Source: Oscillospiraceae bacterium (GTDB lineage Bacteria > Bacillota > Clostridia > Oscillospirales > Acutalibacteraceae). Taken from it: 64,000 nt of DNA. Location of the stretch: assembly GCA_910574935.1 (NCBI GenBank), contig CAJTCU010000001.1, positions 248,001-312,000 of the forward strand, written 5' to 3'. Position 1 is the stretch's first letter; every line of letters starts with the position of its first letter. Positions 53,217-62,058 of this stretch are shown piece by piece. The notes below the pieces were generated by a model. That model was given only the letters and a program-made list of their open reading frames with translations. It ran no database searches and had not been told where the DNA came from. The translations under genes and the position numbers were made by a program.

Positions 53217-54073
53217 AACATATTTATCTCAATTTAAAACGATTTGACATTCGTCCTGCCCATGGCGGGGTCAACCGGCTGGCGCCTATGGAGGAATGGG
53301 GCGGGACTATTGTGGCCCGAACCCAGGAGGCGCTGCGGGCCTATTCCCCGAAGCAAGCCGAATTTGTGATGTACCTTCCTGAGGCCCATCTACTGGGGGC
53401 GGCCAAAGCCCGGGCGGATGACAGCCCCATTCGCCTGGGGTGCCAGGGCGTGCACTGGGCGGACACCCAGCCGGGTGGGAACTTTGGGGCCTTTACCACC
53501 TTCCGCACTGCCCACGCCGCCCTGGAGCTGGGGTGTGAGAGCGTACTCATCGGCCACTGCGAAGAGCGCGGCGGCAAGGCGGAGATCTTGGCCGAAGCAG
53601 GGGTCGCGGGGCCCCAGGCGAGCCGGGCGGTGTGCGGGCTGCTGAACCGGGAGATCCGGGCGGCCCAAAGGGCTGGGCTCTCGGTGCTGTACTGCATTGG
53701 CGAGAAGAGCGAAGAGCAGGGCCACTGGCAGGAAACCCTGGCCGCCCAGCTGGACCTGGGCCTGGACGGGGTGGACAAAAGCCGGGTGGTAGTCGCCTAT
53801 GAGCCGGTGTGGAGCATTGGCCCAGGGAAAAAACCCGCGGACCGGGACTATATCCAAAAAATCGCCCGGTTTGTCAAGTCCCACGCCCCTGGCCTGGAGC
53901 TGGTTTACGGCGGCGGACTGAAAGCCGAAAACGCCGCCATGCTGGCCTCTATCCCAGAGGTGGACGGAGGGCTGATTGCCTTGACCCGGTTTTCTGGAGA
54001 AATCGGGTTTTATCCAGAGGAATACTTAGAAATCATCCGCCTGTATCTGGGCGGGGAAGGAGAAAAAGCATGA
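53213..54073 (+). CDS. tpiA: Triosephosphate isomerase, divergent
   Basis: A 286-residue TPI-like TIM barrel, about 35 residues longer than usual. Catalytic residues can be placed: N7 and K9 (YLNLKRFD), H115 (LIGHCEERG in place of IGHSERR), and E197 (VVAYEPVWSIG), with the flexible loop SIGPGKKP and the phosphate segment YGGGLKAENA. The substitutions and extra length suggest a specialised isoform next to a housekeeping copy elsewhere. It overlaps pfk by ATGA and the LarA-like gene by ATGA. It interconverts dihydroxyacetone phosphate and glyceraldehyde 3-phosphate, or a close analogue. Confidence 0.85.
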   Translation: MKHIYLNLKRFDIRPAHGGVNRLAPMEEWGGTIVARTQEALRAYSPKQAEFVMYLPEAHLLGAAKARADDSPIRLGCQGVHWADTQPGGNFGAFTTFRTAHAALELGCESVLIGHCEERGGKAEILAEAGVAGPQASRAVCGLLNREIRAAQRAGLSVLYCIGEKSEEQGHWQETLAAQLDLGLDGVDKSRVVVAYEPVWSIGPGKKPADRDYIQKIARFVKSHAPGLELVYGGGLKAENAAMLASIPEVDGGLIALTRFSGEIGFYPEEYLEIIRLYLGGEGEKA

Positions 54074-55566
54074 AGCTGCCATTTGAATACGGCCACGGAT
54101 TTTTGGAGGCGGAGCTGCCGGACTACACCGATGTTTTCATTCCCGGCGAGACCGTGCCGGACCCGCCCTGCCTGCCCCAGGACTTTGACAGCCTGTACGC
54201 CGCCACCCTGGAGAGCCTGCGGCACCCCATTGGCATGGAGACTCTGGACCGGCTGGCCCACAAGGGCAGCCGGGTGGTGTTCGTCATTCCGGACATTGTC
54301 AAGGGCGGCTGCCAGCCCACCAGCCACCGGAAGGTGGCTATTCGGGCCTGCTTGGATGAGCTGTACCAGGCGGGCGTGGAGAAAAAGGACGTGCTCCTGC
54401 TGTTCTCCAACGGCCTGCACCCCAGGGCCACGGTGCAGGAGATGCAGGCCATCCTGGGGGAAGAACTCTTTGGAGAGTTTTACGGCAGCGGGCAGATCAC
54501 CAGCCACGACAGCGAGGACTACGACCACTTGGTGGACCTGGGCTTTACGCCCCAAGGGGACCACGTGATTCTCAACAAATATGTGTATGACGCCGATGTG
54601 GCCATTCTCATCGGCCACACCCAGGGCAACCCATACGGCGGGTATTCCGGGGGATACAAGCACTGCGCCACGGGCATTACCCACTGGCAAAGCATCTCCG
54701 CACACCACGTGCCCCAGGTGATGCACCAGCCGGACTTTGTGCCCGTATCCACCGCCAGCGAGATGCGCCGGAAGTTTGACCAGCAGGGCCTGTGGATGGA
54801 GGAGAAGATGGGGAAAAAATTCTTCTGCTGCGACGCGGTGCTGGACACCAAAAGCCGGCAGATTGAGATTCACTCCGGCTGGGCGAAAGAGATGCAGCCC
54901 GTCAGCTGGAAGATGGCGGACCGGCGCACCTATGTCCACTGGGCGGAGAAAAAGTATGACGTGGTGGTATTCGGGATGCCCACCAACTTCCACTATGGAG
55001 ACGGCATGGGCACCAACCCCATCCAGATGATGCAGGCCCTCAGCGCCCAGGTCATCCGCCACAAACGGGTACTGGCGGACCGCTGCGTGTTTATTGTGTC
55101 CAGCATCTGCGACGGCTGGTTCCACGAGGAGCGCTGGCCCTATTTGCGGGAGCTGTACAAGATGTTCCAGCACGACTCCATGAACATTCTGCCAGATATG
55201 AACCGCTATGGGGAGTATTTTGCCACCAACCAGGAGTATATCCGCAAATACCGCTTTGCCAACGCCTTCCACCCCTTCCACGGCTTTTCCATGATGAGCT
55301 GCGGGCACTTGGCCGAAGAGCACACCAGCGCCATCTATATTGTGGGAGCCAGAGAGCCCGGCATTGCCCGGGGCATGGGTCTAAAGACCCGGGCCACCTT
55401 TGAGGAGGCCCTCTCAGACGCCATGAAAAAGTACGTGGGGCCCAGCCCTAACATTCTGGCCCTGCCTAAAACCTTCACCACAGCGGCAGTGCACCTGTGC
55501 ATGAAGGACCCAACCCAGAACAGCCACAGCCGGGACGCCGCGCCGGTCTTCCCCTGCGGGGGCTAA
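54070..55566 (+). CDS. LarA-like nickel-pincer racemase/epimerase family protein
   Basis: A 498-residue protein with the DUF2088/LarA fold. PDIVKGGCQP lies in the N-terminal domain, and NPYGGYSGGYKHCATG contains K197, equivalent to the lysine that anchors the nickel-pincer nucleotide. The C-terminal half carries AREPGIARGMGLKTRATFEEAL, close to the family C-terminal segment. LarA relatives racemise or epimerise 2-hydroxy acids. The position equivalent to one LarA histidine is not clear from sequence, and cofactor genes larB, larC and larE are not in the window. It overlaps tpiA, so it belongs to the sugar operon; a hydroxy acid such as an aldonate is a plausible substrate. Confidence 0.82.
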   Translation: MKLPFEYGHGFLEAELPDYTDVFIPGETVPDPPCLPQDFDSLYAATLESLRHPIGMETLDRLAHKGSRVVFVIPDIVKGGCQPTSHRKVAIRACLDELYQAGVEKKDVLLLFSNGLHPRATVQEMQAILGEELFGEFYGSGQITSHDSEDYDHLVDLGFTPQGDHVILNKYVYDADVAILIGHTQGNPYGGYSGGYKHCATGITHWQSISAHHVPQVMHQPDFVPVSTASEMRRKFDQQGLWMEEKMGKKFFCCDAVLDTKSRQIEIHSGWAKEMQPVSWKMADRRTYVHWAEKKYDVVVFGMPTNFHYGDGMGTNPIQMMQALSAQVIRHKRVLADRCVFIVSSICDGWFHEERWPYLRELYKMFQHDSMNILPDMNRYGEYFATNQEYIRKYRFANAFHPFHGFSMMSCGHLAEEHTSAIYIVGAREPGIARGMGLKTRATFEEALSDAMKKYVGPSPNILALPKTFTTAAVHLCMKDPTQNSHSRDAAPVFPCGG

Positions 55567-55571
55567 GAGGA

Positions 55572-55609
55572 AAAATTTGATTGCATAACCCCCAAATTTT
55601 GTGTACAAT
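55572..55609 (+). promoter_or_regulatory. Promoter and candidate operator of the ROK regulator gene
   Basis: TTGCAT (55581-55586), 17 bases, TACAAT (55604-55609). An exact inverted repeat AAAATTTG (55572-55579) / CAAATTTT (55593-55600) straddles the -35, which suggests autoregulation. The leader to the start at 55826 is more than 200 bases and shows no gene. Confidence 0.55.
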
Positions 55610-55825
55610 GAAAGAGATAGGCTGATTCAAACAGCCATAGGCAGTGTCTACACGGGGGTTCGCAGGGGATTTTTTCTCCTTTTTTCCCTGTCAAAAAACC
55701 TTGGAGTATAAAAAGCGCGCCCGCAATGTTTCTAACAGCTCCAAAAAATCTCCATACTCAAACGCGTGTAGACGCCGCCTTGCCTCTGGGCAAAGAAAAA
55801 TTGCTGCAAAATTGGAGAGATCAAC

Positions 55826-57058
55826 ATGGCGTACGCAGGGAACAATCTGGAACAGCTGAAGCTGCGAAACACAGAGTCCATTAAAGAGGCGATCTATAAG
55901 TACGGCCCCATCAGCCGGGCGGAGATCGCGGAGATGCTGCAGCTGACCCCGCCCACTATTTCCACCAATGTGGCCAGCCTGCTTCAGCAGGGCCTGGTGC
56001 GGGAGTGCCGGGCCGGTTCGGTAAAAGAGGAGCGGCCTTCTAAGCATACTCTGGGCCGAAAGCGGGTACTGGTGGACTTTATTCCAGACGCCCGCTACGC
56101 AGTAGGGGTAGAGCGGGGGTACTTTGGCACCCAGCTGTGTTTAACGGATCTTCGGGGACAGGTGGTGCACGCGGAGCAGTATCGGGACGAGATAGAGGAC
56201 TACGGACAAGCCATGGACGCGGTGTCCCAGTACGTAGAGGATCTGCTGGACAAAACCCAAACCCCAAAAGAAAAAATCGCGGGCCTGGGCATTGGCCTGC
56301 CGGGCTTTGTGGATGGACACCATGGGGTTTTGCGGTATGGAGCCATTCATAAATGGGCGGACAAAACCGTTGCAAAGGACCTGAACGCCCGAACCGGCCT
56401 GCCCTGCCGGGTGGAAAACAACGCCCGCTGCTGCGCCCTGGGCGAAGAGCTGTTCAGCGGCAAGCTGCGGCCCGAGACCTTTGCCTATTTTCTCGTCTCC
56501 CGGGGCGTGGCCTGCCCTCTGGTCATCAGGAACCGGCTGTATTCCGGGGAAATGGCCGGCGCCGGCGAGGTGGGCCACATAGTGGTGGACCGCTTTGGGT
56601 TCACCTGCCCCACCTGCGGAAACCGGGGGTGCCTGGAGGGGGTCTCCAGCGAGCTGGCCATTCGAAACCGGTGCATCCAGACCATTCAAGCGGACATTCC
56701 CACCCTGCTGCGCACTGTGTGCAAAGATCCCTTAAACCCCAGTATGGAAGAAATTTTGCAGGTACAGCAAAGCCGGGACCGGGTGGTGTGCTCGATTATG
56801 GAGGACGCGGTTACCTACCTGGGCATTACGCTGGCCAATGTGATTAACCTTATCAACCCGCCCCTGGTGATTGTGGACGGGCGCATTATGCAGAGCCAGG
56901 AAAACCGGCAGATGCTTATAGACGTGACCAGGAAAAACCTGTTCTCGTTAAACGAGGAGGAAGTGGACATTGAATTTGTCCCCTTCGATAAGTTCCGCGC
57001 GGCCAAGGGCGCGGCGGCCCTGGCCATTCAAAAATTTGTATTGCAAGAAGGCAGGTAG
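55826..57058 (+). CDS. ROK-family transcriptional regulator (NagC/XylR-like)
   Basis: A 410-residue repressor-type protein. The N-terminal winged helix-turn-helix (about 15-75; ISRAEIAEMLQLTPPTISTNV) is followed by the ROK sugar-kinase-like domain (90-405). The zinc motif is CPTCGNRGCLEG, and the ATP/sugar-site segments GIGLPGFVDG and AGEVGHIVVDRFG are present. Such proteins bind a sugar or sugar phosphate and release operators. GGAGA precedes the start. It is last in the plus arm of the sugar locus and is the natural regulator of both arms. Confidence 0.92.
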   Translation: MAYAGNNLEQLKLRNTESIKEAIYKYGPISRAEIAEMLQLTPPTISTNVASLLQQGLVRECRAGSVKEERPSKHTLGRKRVLVDFIPDARYAVGVERGYFGTQLCLTDLRGQVVHAEQYRDEIEDYGQAMDAVSQYVEDLLDKTQTPKEKIAGLGIGLPGFVDGHHGVLRYGAIHKWADKTVAKDLNARTGLPCRVENNARCCALGEELFSGKLRPETFAYFLVSRGVACPLVIRNRLYSGEMAGAGEVGHIVVDRFGFTCPTCGNRGCLEGVSSELAIRNRCIQTIQADIPTLLRTVCKDPLNPSMEEILQVQQSRDRVVCSIMEDAVTYLGITLANVINLINPPLVIVDGRIMQSQENRQMLIDVTRKNLFSLNEEEVDIEFVPFDKFRAAKGAAALAIQKFVLQEGR

Positions 57059-57116
57059 AAGGGGAGTGTCCAAACGCGCTGTTATACGCACGATGTTCTG
57101 GCAGCGGACACAATAA

Positions 57117-57182
57117 AAGTTTTGTCCACTTTTTCAAAAGTGGTAGGGTTCTTAGGGGCAAAGCCCCTAAGCCGCCGGAGGC
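57117..57182. repeat. R3 hairpin repeat
   Basis: CCACTTTTTCAAAAGTGG followed by CTTAGGGGCAAAGCCCCTAAG and GCCGGAGG. It nearly repeats the hairpin at 5440-5476 and parts of 32252-32310. Confidence 0.65.
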
Positions 57183-57236
57183 CAAAATATCGTCATAAAA
57201 TACTTGTTGTGGACCCTCCCGGTAGAAGCAGCATAA

Positions 57237-57280
57237 GGTCCCCGCATACCAGGTACTCTCGCAGGTATGCGGGGGCCTTT
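57237..57280. terminator. Terminator between the converging arms
   Basis: GGTCCCCGCATACC (57237-57250) pairs with GGTATGCGGGGGCC (57264-57277) with one wobble, followed by TTT. The flanking AAGG/CCTT symmetry makes it usable in both directions. Confidence 0.75.
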
Positions 57281-57430
57281 GCTGCCACAACGCCCTTGTC
57301 GAGCAAAGGAAGAGAGCGGAACGCCCCCGCGCCACGCGGCTTGGCCGCCCAGCTTAAAAACCGGTAAATACTAATATTTAAGTAGGTTTACTACAAATGC
57401 CGCGCCCTGGAGGTTCTTTCACCAATCGGT

Positions 57431-59098
57431 TTAGGAGTTTGCCCAGCGCTCATAGGCAGCCTGCTGAATCTGGACGTATTCTTCCAGACCCATGTTCTCA
57501 ATGTTCTTCACATAGCTGTCCCACTGGTCAAAGCTCTGCTTGCCGGTGATGAACTGCACCTTTGTCTCGTCCACATAGGTAACAATGTCGGCGCTCAGGG
57601 CGTTCAGCCGGTCCTGCTCTTCCGTGGTGTAAGAGAAACTGGCCAAGCCCTCTACCTGATAATAGGGCATAACCGTGTCCCAAGCCTCGAAGCAGGCGTC
57701 TGTCAGGCGGGCCCGCTCAAAAGCCTCGGTGGTGAACACCGGGCAGCCGCCGCCGGCAAACCCAATGGCGTACTGGCCAATGGCCTGGGGACGGTTCAGG
57801 CCGTCCGGGTTGTTGGTCACGTACTCGGTCATGGCATAGGTTCCGTCGCCGTTGTCAATATAGGTAACGCCTTCCTCTCCCAGCCACAGCAGCTTAGCGC
57901 CCTCTTCGCCGTAGTAGTAGTCAATCCACCGCATACTCTCCTTGGGGTAGAGGTTGGTGCTGGAGATGGCGAAAGCGCCTGAGCCAAAGGTGGTGCCCAA
58001 ATTATTAAACACCCGGGCGCCATCTTCATTGGCCAGGGGTGGGGCTGCCTTGAACTCGTCCATGTGCTGGGCGCCAATGATCTCGGGGTTATTGTTGTGG
58101 AACACAGCGCCAATCAAGTCCTGTTCGCCCTTTGATGTAAAGGTAGGAATATCCTGGGTGAACATCTCGGGGTCTATAAGGCCCTTGCTGTACAGGCCGT
58201 TCACCCACTGAAGCTGGGCCTTGAAATTGTCGGAAACAGCAAACATCCGGATCTTCCCGGACTCGTCCAGATCCAGGTAAGAGCTAAGCACGTTCCGGCC
58301 CAAGCTGCCAATGCCAAAGGAGCCGTTGGTAGAGTGGAGAATGCTGTTTCCGCTGGCCCGGTCAGAGTAAGGAATCTCATCATTGGGGTCGCCGTTCCCG
58401 TTGGCGTCCTGCTCTTTAAAGGCCACCAGCACGGCCTCCAGCTCTGCCAAAGTGGTGGGCATTTCCATGTTCACATTTTCCAGCCAGCGGGTGTTGATCC
58501 AGTTGTACTCTCCGGTACCCTCTTCGCAAAGAGAACGAGAGGGCAGGGTGTAGATATTCCCGTCCGGCATGGTAACGCACTTCTTCATGTCCGGCACCTC
58601 TTCAAAACGGGCGGTCAGGTTGGGGGCGTACTGGTCGATCAAGTCGTTCATGGGCACCAGCAGGCCTTTGGAGCCATAGTTCACCTGGTCGCCCACAGAA
58701 AGGCCCGCCCGGTAGAAAATGTCCGGGTATTCGCCGCCAGCCAGCAGCACGTTTTTCTTTTCGGCATAGCCCTGGTTGGGGGCGGTTGTCCACTCAATGT
58801 GGATGTTGGAGAGCTCTTCATACTTGGTAAAGCAATATACGTCCTGCCAATCTTTGTGGGTGACGTTCTGGTTGCCAAAACCGGTAATGGTGATTTTCTC
58901 ATTGACAATGGGGTAGCCCGTCTCGTTAAAATTGCTATCCTCCGCCTGGGCCTATGAGCTTACCGCCGAGCTTTTGGCGCCGCTGCTCTCTGTGGAGGAA
59001 TTGGTGGAAGCGGAAGAGGAGCCCGAGTTTGTGGAAGTACAGGCGCTCAATGTCAAGAGAGCGGCAAGCAGAGCTGCCAGAACTTTTACTTTTTTCAT
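57431..59098 (-). pseudogene. Sugar-binding lipoprotein gene with in-frame TAG
   Basis: The frame starts at 59098 (AAAGGA ten bases upstream) with a signal peptide and lipobox TLSAC (Cys20) and a Ser/Thr-rich linker. Codon 49 (58954-58952) is TAG. The same frame then continues for 506 codons of LplA-type binding protein (NEKITITGFGNQNV, YRAGLSVGDQVNYG, ending IQQAAYERWANS). A CAG-to-TAG change would explain it. The stop lies in the linker, so the cell would secrete only a 48-residue stub unless it is read through. It would pair with the two permeases upstream. Full length would be 555 residues. Confidence 0.85.
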
Positions 59099-59208
59099 AA
59101 TGACAATTCCTTTCAAAAATGTGATGGGATTCACAGGTTTTCCCGTGCCCAAAGAGATGGGCACCGCTTTGGTTTTCGTCCAAAAGCCTTTCTTGTTTTT
59201 ATCCCTCC

Positions 59209-60096
59209 TTAACCTTTGATTGCGCCCAACATAACGCCTTTGACAAAATGCTTTTGTATAAATGGATATACCATCAGAACCGGGACGCTGGCCACAATAA
59301 TGAGGGAGTACTTAATTCCCTCGCCCTGCATCACCTGTTCTGTGAATCCCTGGGTGTCCACCAGGTCCTGCACCTGAGAGAGCAGGAGAATTTCCCGAAG
59401 GAATATCTGAAGCGGAAACTTTTCCCGGGTGGATAGATATAGCAGCGCCTGAAAATACTGGTTCCAGTGGGCCACCCCATAAAACAGGCAGATCACCGCG
59501 ATAATGGATTTGGACAGGGGCAGCACCACCCGAAACATAATCTGCCAGTTGCTGGCCCCGTCTATTTCCTCTGCCTCAATGAGGGACTCGGGGATACTGT
59601 TTTGGAAAAAGGTGCGCATAACCACCAGGTTGTACATGGAGATGGCCCCGGGGATGATCATGGCCCACACAGTGTCCAGCAGGCCGCAGCTTTTTACCAC
59701 CAGATACCGGGGGATCATGCCGCCGTTAAAGAACATGGTGAACGCGAAAAACATGGTAATGGCCGTGCGCCCGTACAGGTCCTTTTTGGATAGGGTATAT
59801 GCCCCGAAAAATGTGAGGATAAAGTTGATTCCCGTGCCCAGCACCACCAGAATGATGGAATTTTAATACCCAATCAGAATGTCCTGGTGCTCCAGTATTT
59901 TGGCGTAGGAATTCAGGGTGAACCCCACAGGGATCAGCTTCATCTGCCCCTGTAAAACCGCGAAGGGATCTGAGAACGAAGCGCTGACCACGTAGATGAG
60001 CGGGTATGCCACCAGCACAAAAAGGATGGAGCAGAGCACCAGATTCACTGTGTCAAACACCCGGTCGCCGCCGGTCTTTTTGATCTTATTCATCAT
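59209..60096 (-). pseudogene. Sugar ABC permease (YtcP/LplC type) with in-frame TAA
   Basis: A 295-residue permease in one frame from 60096 to 59209, interrupted at codon 78 (59865-59863) by TAA: the reading is HQDILIGY, stop, NSIILVVLGTGINF. EAEEIDGASNWQIMFRVVLPLS is the EAA loop and KHFVKGVMLGAIKG the usual C-terminus. At the stop the family commonly has a polar residue; CAA-to-TAA or AAA-to-TAA would explain it. GGGGGAG lies six bases before the start. It is immediately downstream of the other permease. Confidence 0.85.
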
Positions 60097-60114
60097 GTTG
60101 TCTCCCCCTTTTCC

Positions 60115-61049
60115 TTAGAATAGGCTGGTTTCGCTTGCCTTTTTGGAGATCGTGTTCACAATCACCAGAAGCACGCAGTTGATGACGGAATTGAACAGGT
60201 CAATGGCCGCCGCAAAGGAGAACTGGGCGTCTACCAGGCCGGCCTCGTACACATAGGTAGAGATAATTTGAGAGGTAGATAGGTTCATGTCATTCTGCAT
60301 CAGGTACACCTTTTCAAAGCCAATGCTCATAATGCTGCCGCACTGCATAATCAGCAGAATAATGGCTGTGGGCAGCAGCCCCGGCAGGGTGATGTGCCAT
60401 ATCCGCTTCAGCCGGGAGGCCCCGTCCACAATGGCCGCCTCATATAGGCTGGCATCAATGCCCGCAATAGCCGCTATGTAGATGATAGAGCTCCACCCCG
60501 TGCTCTGCCACACCCCGGACCACACGTACAGGTGCCGGAACCACCCGGGCTCGGACATAAAGAAGATGGGCTCTACCCCCAGGGAACTAAGCATATGGTT
60601 TACAATGCCTGTGCGGGGCGAGAGCATGTTGGTCATCATGCCCACTACGACTACAACGGAAAGGAAGTGGGGCGCATAGGTCACCTTTTGCATGGTTTTT
60701 CGAAATTTGCTGGAATTCAGCTCGTTGAGCATAATTGCCAAAAGAATTGGCATGGGAAAGGATACCACCAGCTGGTACAGGCTAAGCACCAGGGTGTTTA
60801 CCAGCAGCCGCTGGAAATAATAGGAATTGAAAAACGCTGGAAATGCTTAAGCCCCACCCAGTTACTTCCCGTCACGCCATCCAGGGGGTTAAAGTCCCGA
60901 AAGGCGATCTATACGCCATACATGGGCAGATAGTGGAACACAATGAAATATGCCAGCACTGGCAGCAGGCACAGATACAGCTGCCAATACTTCCGGCCAG
61001 AACGCCTCATCAGCCGGATATTGTTTTGGATGATTCCCGTCTTAGCCAT
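60115..61049 (-). pseudogene. Sugar ABC permease (LplB type) with TAG and a frameshift
   Basis: Start at 61049 with GAGAGG eight bases upstream. The N-terminal part reads MAKTGIIQNNIRLMRR and then HYLPMYGV before a TAG (60911-60909), followed by IAFRDFNPLDGVTGSNW: LplB proteins usually continue YGV-Q-IAF or similar at this point, so CAG-to-TAG is likely. A second lesion lies at 60830-60834, where a run of five rather than six T (minus strand) shifts the frame at FQRFF. From about 60790 the remaining 225 residues are intact (EAAIVDGASRLKRIWHITLPG). Two separate lesions make this the most clearly dead gene of the locus. Confidence 0.85.
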
Positions 61050-61082
61050 CAGAATGCCTCTCGTTTGATAGTTCCCGCACCC

Positions 61083-61934
61083 TTACATAAAGAATTGAGA
61101 CACATGGTCTCGGGTCTTTAGGATGCCCCGCTTCACCTTGTCCTCGGTGCCGCTCCACACCGGGTCCTCATGCTCAATACAGATGGAGCCCAGGTAGCCG
61201 GTTTGGTACAGGCTGTCCACAATACGGTTCCAGTCCAGGTCTCCCAGGCCCGGCAGCCGGTGCATCCACCACTTGCTGTTTTGCAGGGCGCCCCGGGTCC
61301 GCAGCTGGTTCCAATCCACATGGGTGTCCTTGGCGTGGAAGTGGAAAATCTTGTCTTTAAACTTAAAGATATTTTCATAGGGGTCGATCATCTGCCACAC
61401 CAGGTGGGAGGGGTCGTAGCACAGGCCGATGTGGTCGCTATTCAGCCGGTCAAAGAGCATTTCCCACAGGTCGGGGCTGGTGGCGATATTGCCCATCATG
61501 GGGCAGTTTTCCCAGCAGAGACGGACATTGTGCTTTTCCGCCTCCTCTAAAAATTCTTTGGCCAGCTCCACACAGGCATCCACGCTGTTCTCCGGCCGAA
61601 AGCCCATGCCCACAAAGGCGGCTTTGGTCACGCCCGTGGAACAGACGATCTTCTCAATGCCCAGGGCCCCGGCAAAGCGAATGCGCTCCTTTAGGGCGTC
61701 CTGGTGCAGCTTTGCCTCCTCTTCGTTTTCACTAAGGAAGTTCCGGCAGTAGATCATGGTGTGGATCTCCACCTTGCCCTGGCCCAAAACCTTCTCAAAC
61801 ACAGCCTGGTCCATGGGAATGGCGGGGCCCACGTCCAGCTCGCGGATGCTGTTTTCCGCCGCCCAGTCCGCAATGACCTCTAACTGCTTTACCCCAACAT
61901 CGGTTAGACTGTTGGTCAATAGACTCATTTTCAT
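61083..61934 (-). CDS. Sugar phosphate isomerase/epimerase (xylose isomerase-like TIM barrel)
   Basis: A 283-residue AP_endonuc_2-type TIM barrel. Likely metal ligands are the Glu of LCWENCPM, the Asp and His of LCYDPSHLVW, the His of FHFHAKDTH and the Glu of ICIEHEDP. AGGAGG lies eight bases before the start. It is intact and lies 33 bases ahead of the broken permeases and after the dehydrogenase gene. Pairing with a Gfo/Idh/MocA oxidoreductase is typical of pathways that oxidise, isomerise or cleave sugars, including 3-keto-glycoside routes. Confidence 0.88.
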   Translation of the reverse strand: MKMSLLTNSLTDVGVKQLEVIADWAAENSIRELDVGPAIPMDQAVFEKVLGQGKVEIHTMIYCRNFLSENEEEAKLHQDALKERIRFAGALGIEKIVCSTGVTKAAFVGMGFRPENSVDACVELAKEFLEEAEKHNVRLCWENCPMMGNIATSPDLWEMLFDRLNSDHIGLCYDPSHLVWQMIDPYENIFKFKDKIFHFHAKDTHVDWNQLRTRGALQNSKWWMHRLPGLGDLDWNRIVDSLYQTGYLGSICIEHEDPVWSGTEDKVKRGILKTRDHVSQFFM

Positions 61935-61979
61935 CGTATAATCCTCCTATTTATAGGGTGGTGATTCAGTGTTTGATTT

Positions 61980-62025
61980 GAGAAGCAGGGGAACCTGCTT
62001 CTCAAAAAGTACGCGCGTACTTTTT
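61980..62025. promoter_or_regulatory. Hairpin and perfect palindrome between two minus-strand genes
   Basis: GAGAAGCAGG (61980-61989) pairs with CCTGCTTCTC (61994-62003) around a four-base loop. Next to it, 62004-62025 is a perfect 22-base palindrome centred on GCGC with A5/T5 ends. Either could work as a terminator with T-run on both strands, or the palindrome could be a protein-binding site. The position is between the dehydrogenase stop and the epimerase ribosome site. Confidence 0.7.
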
Positions 62026-62058
62026 GCCTCAATTGCCTCGGAACCCCCCGGAAAAGAA

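Noticed and set aside
54010-55323. A 437-codon open frame on the minus strand
   Set aside because: Antisense to the LarA-like gene; a by-product of GC-rich codon usage.
50864-61049. Genome-wide reassignment of TAA or TAG to Gln
   Set aside because: Many intact genes in the window end normally at TAA, TAG or TGA, often directly before another gene or a terminator.
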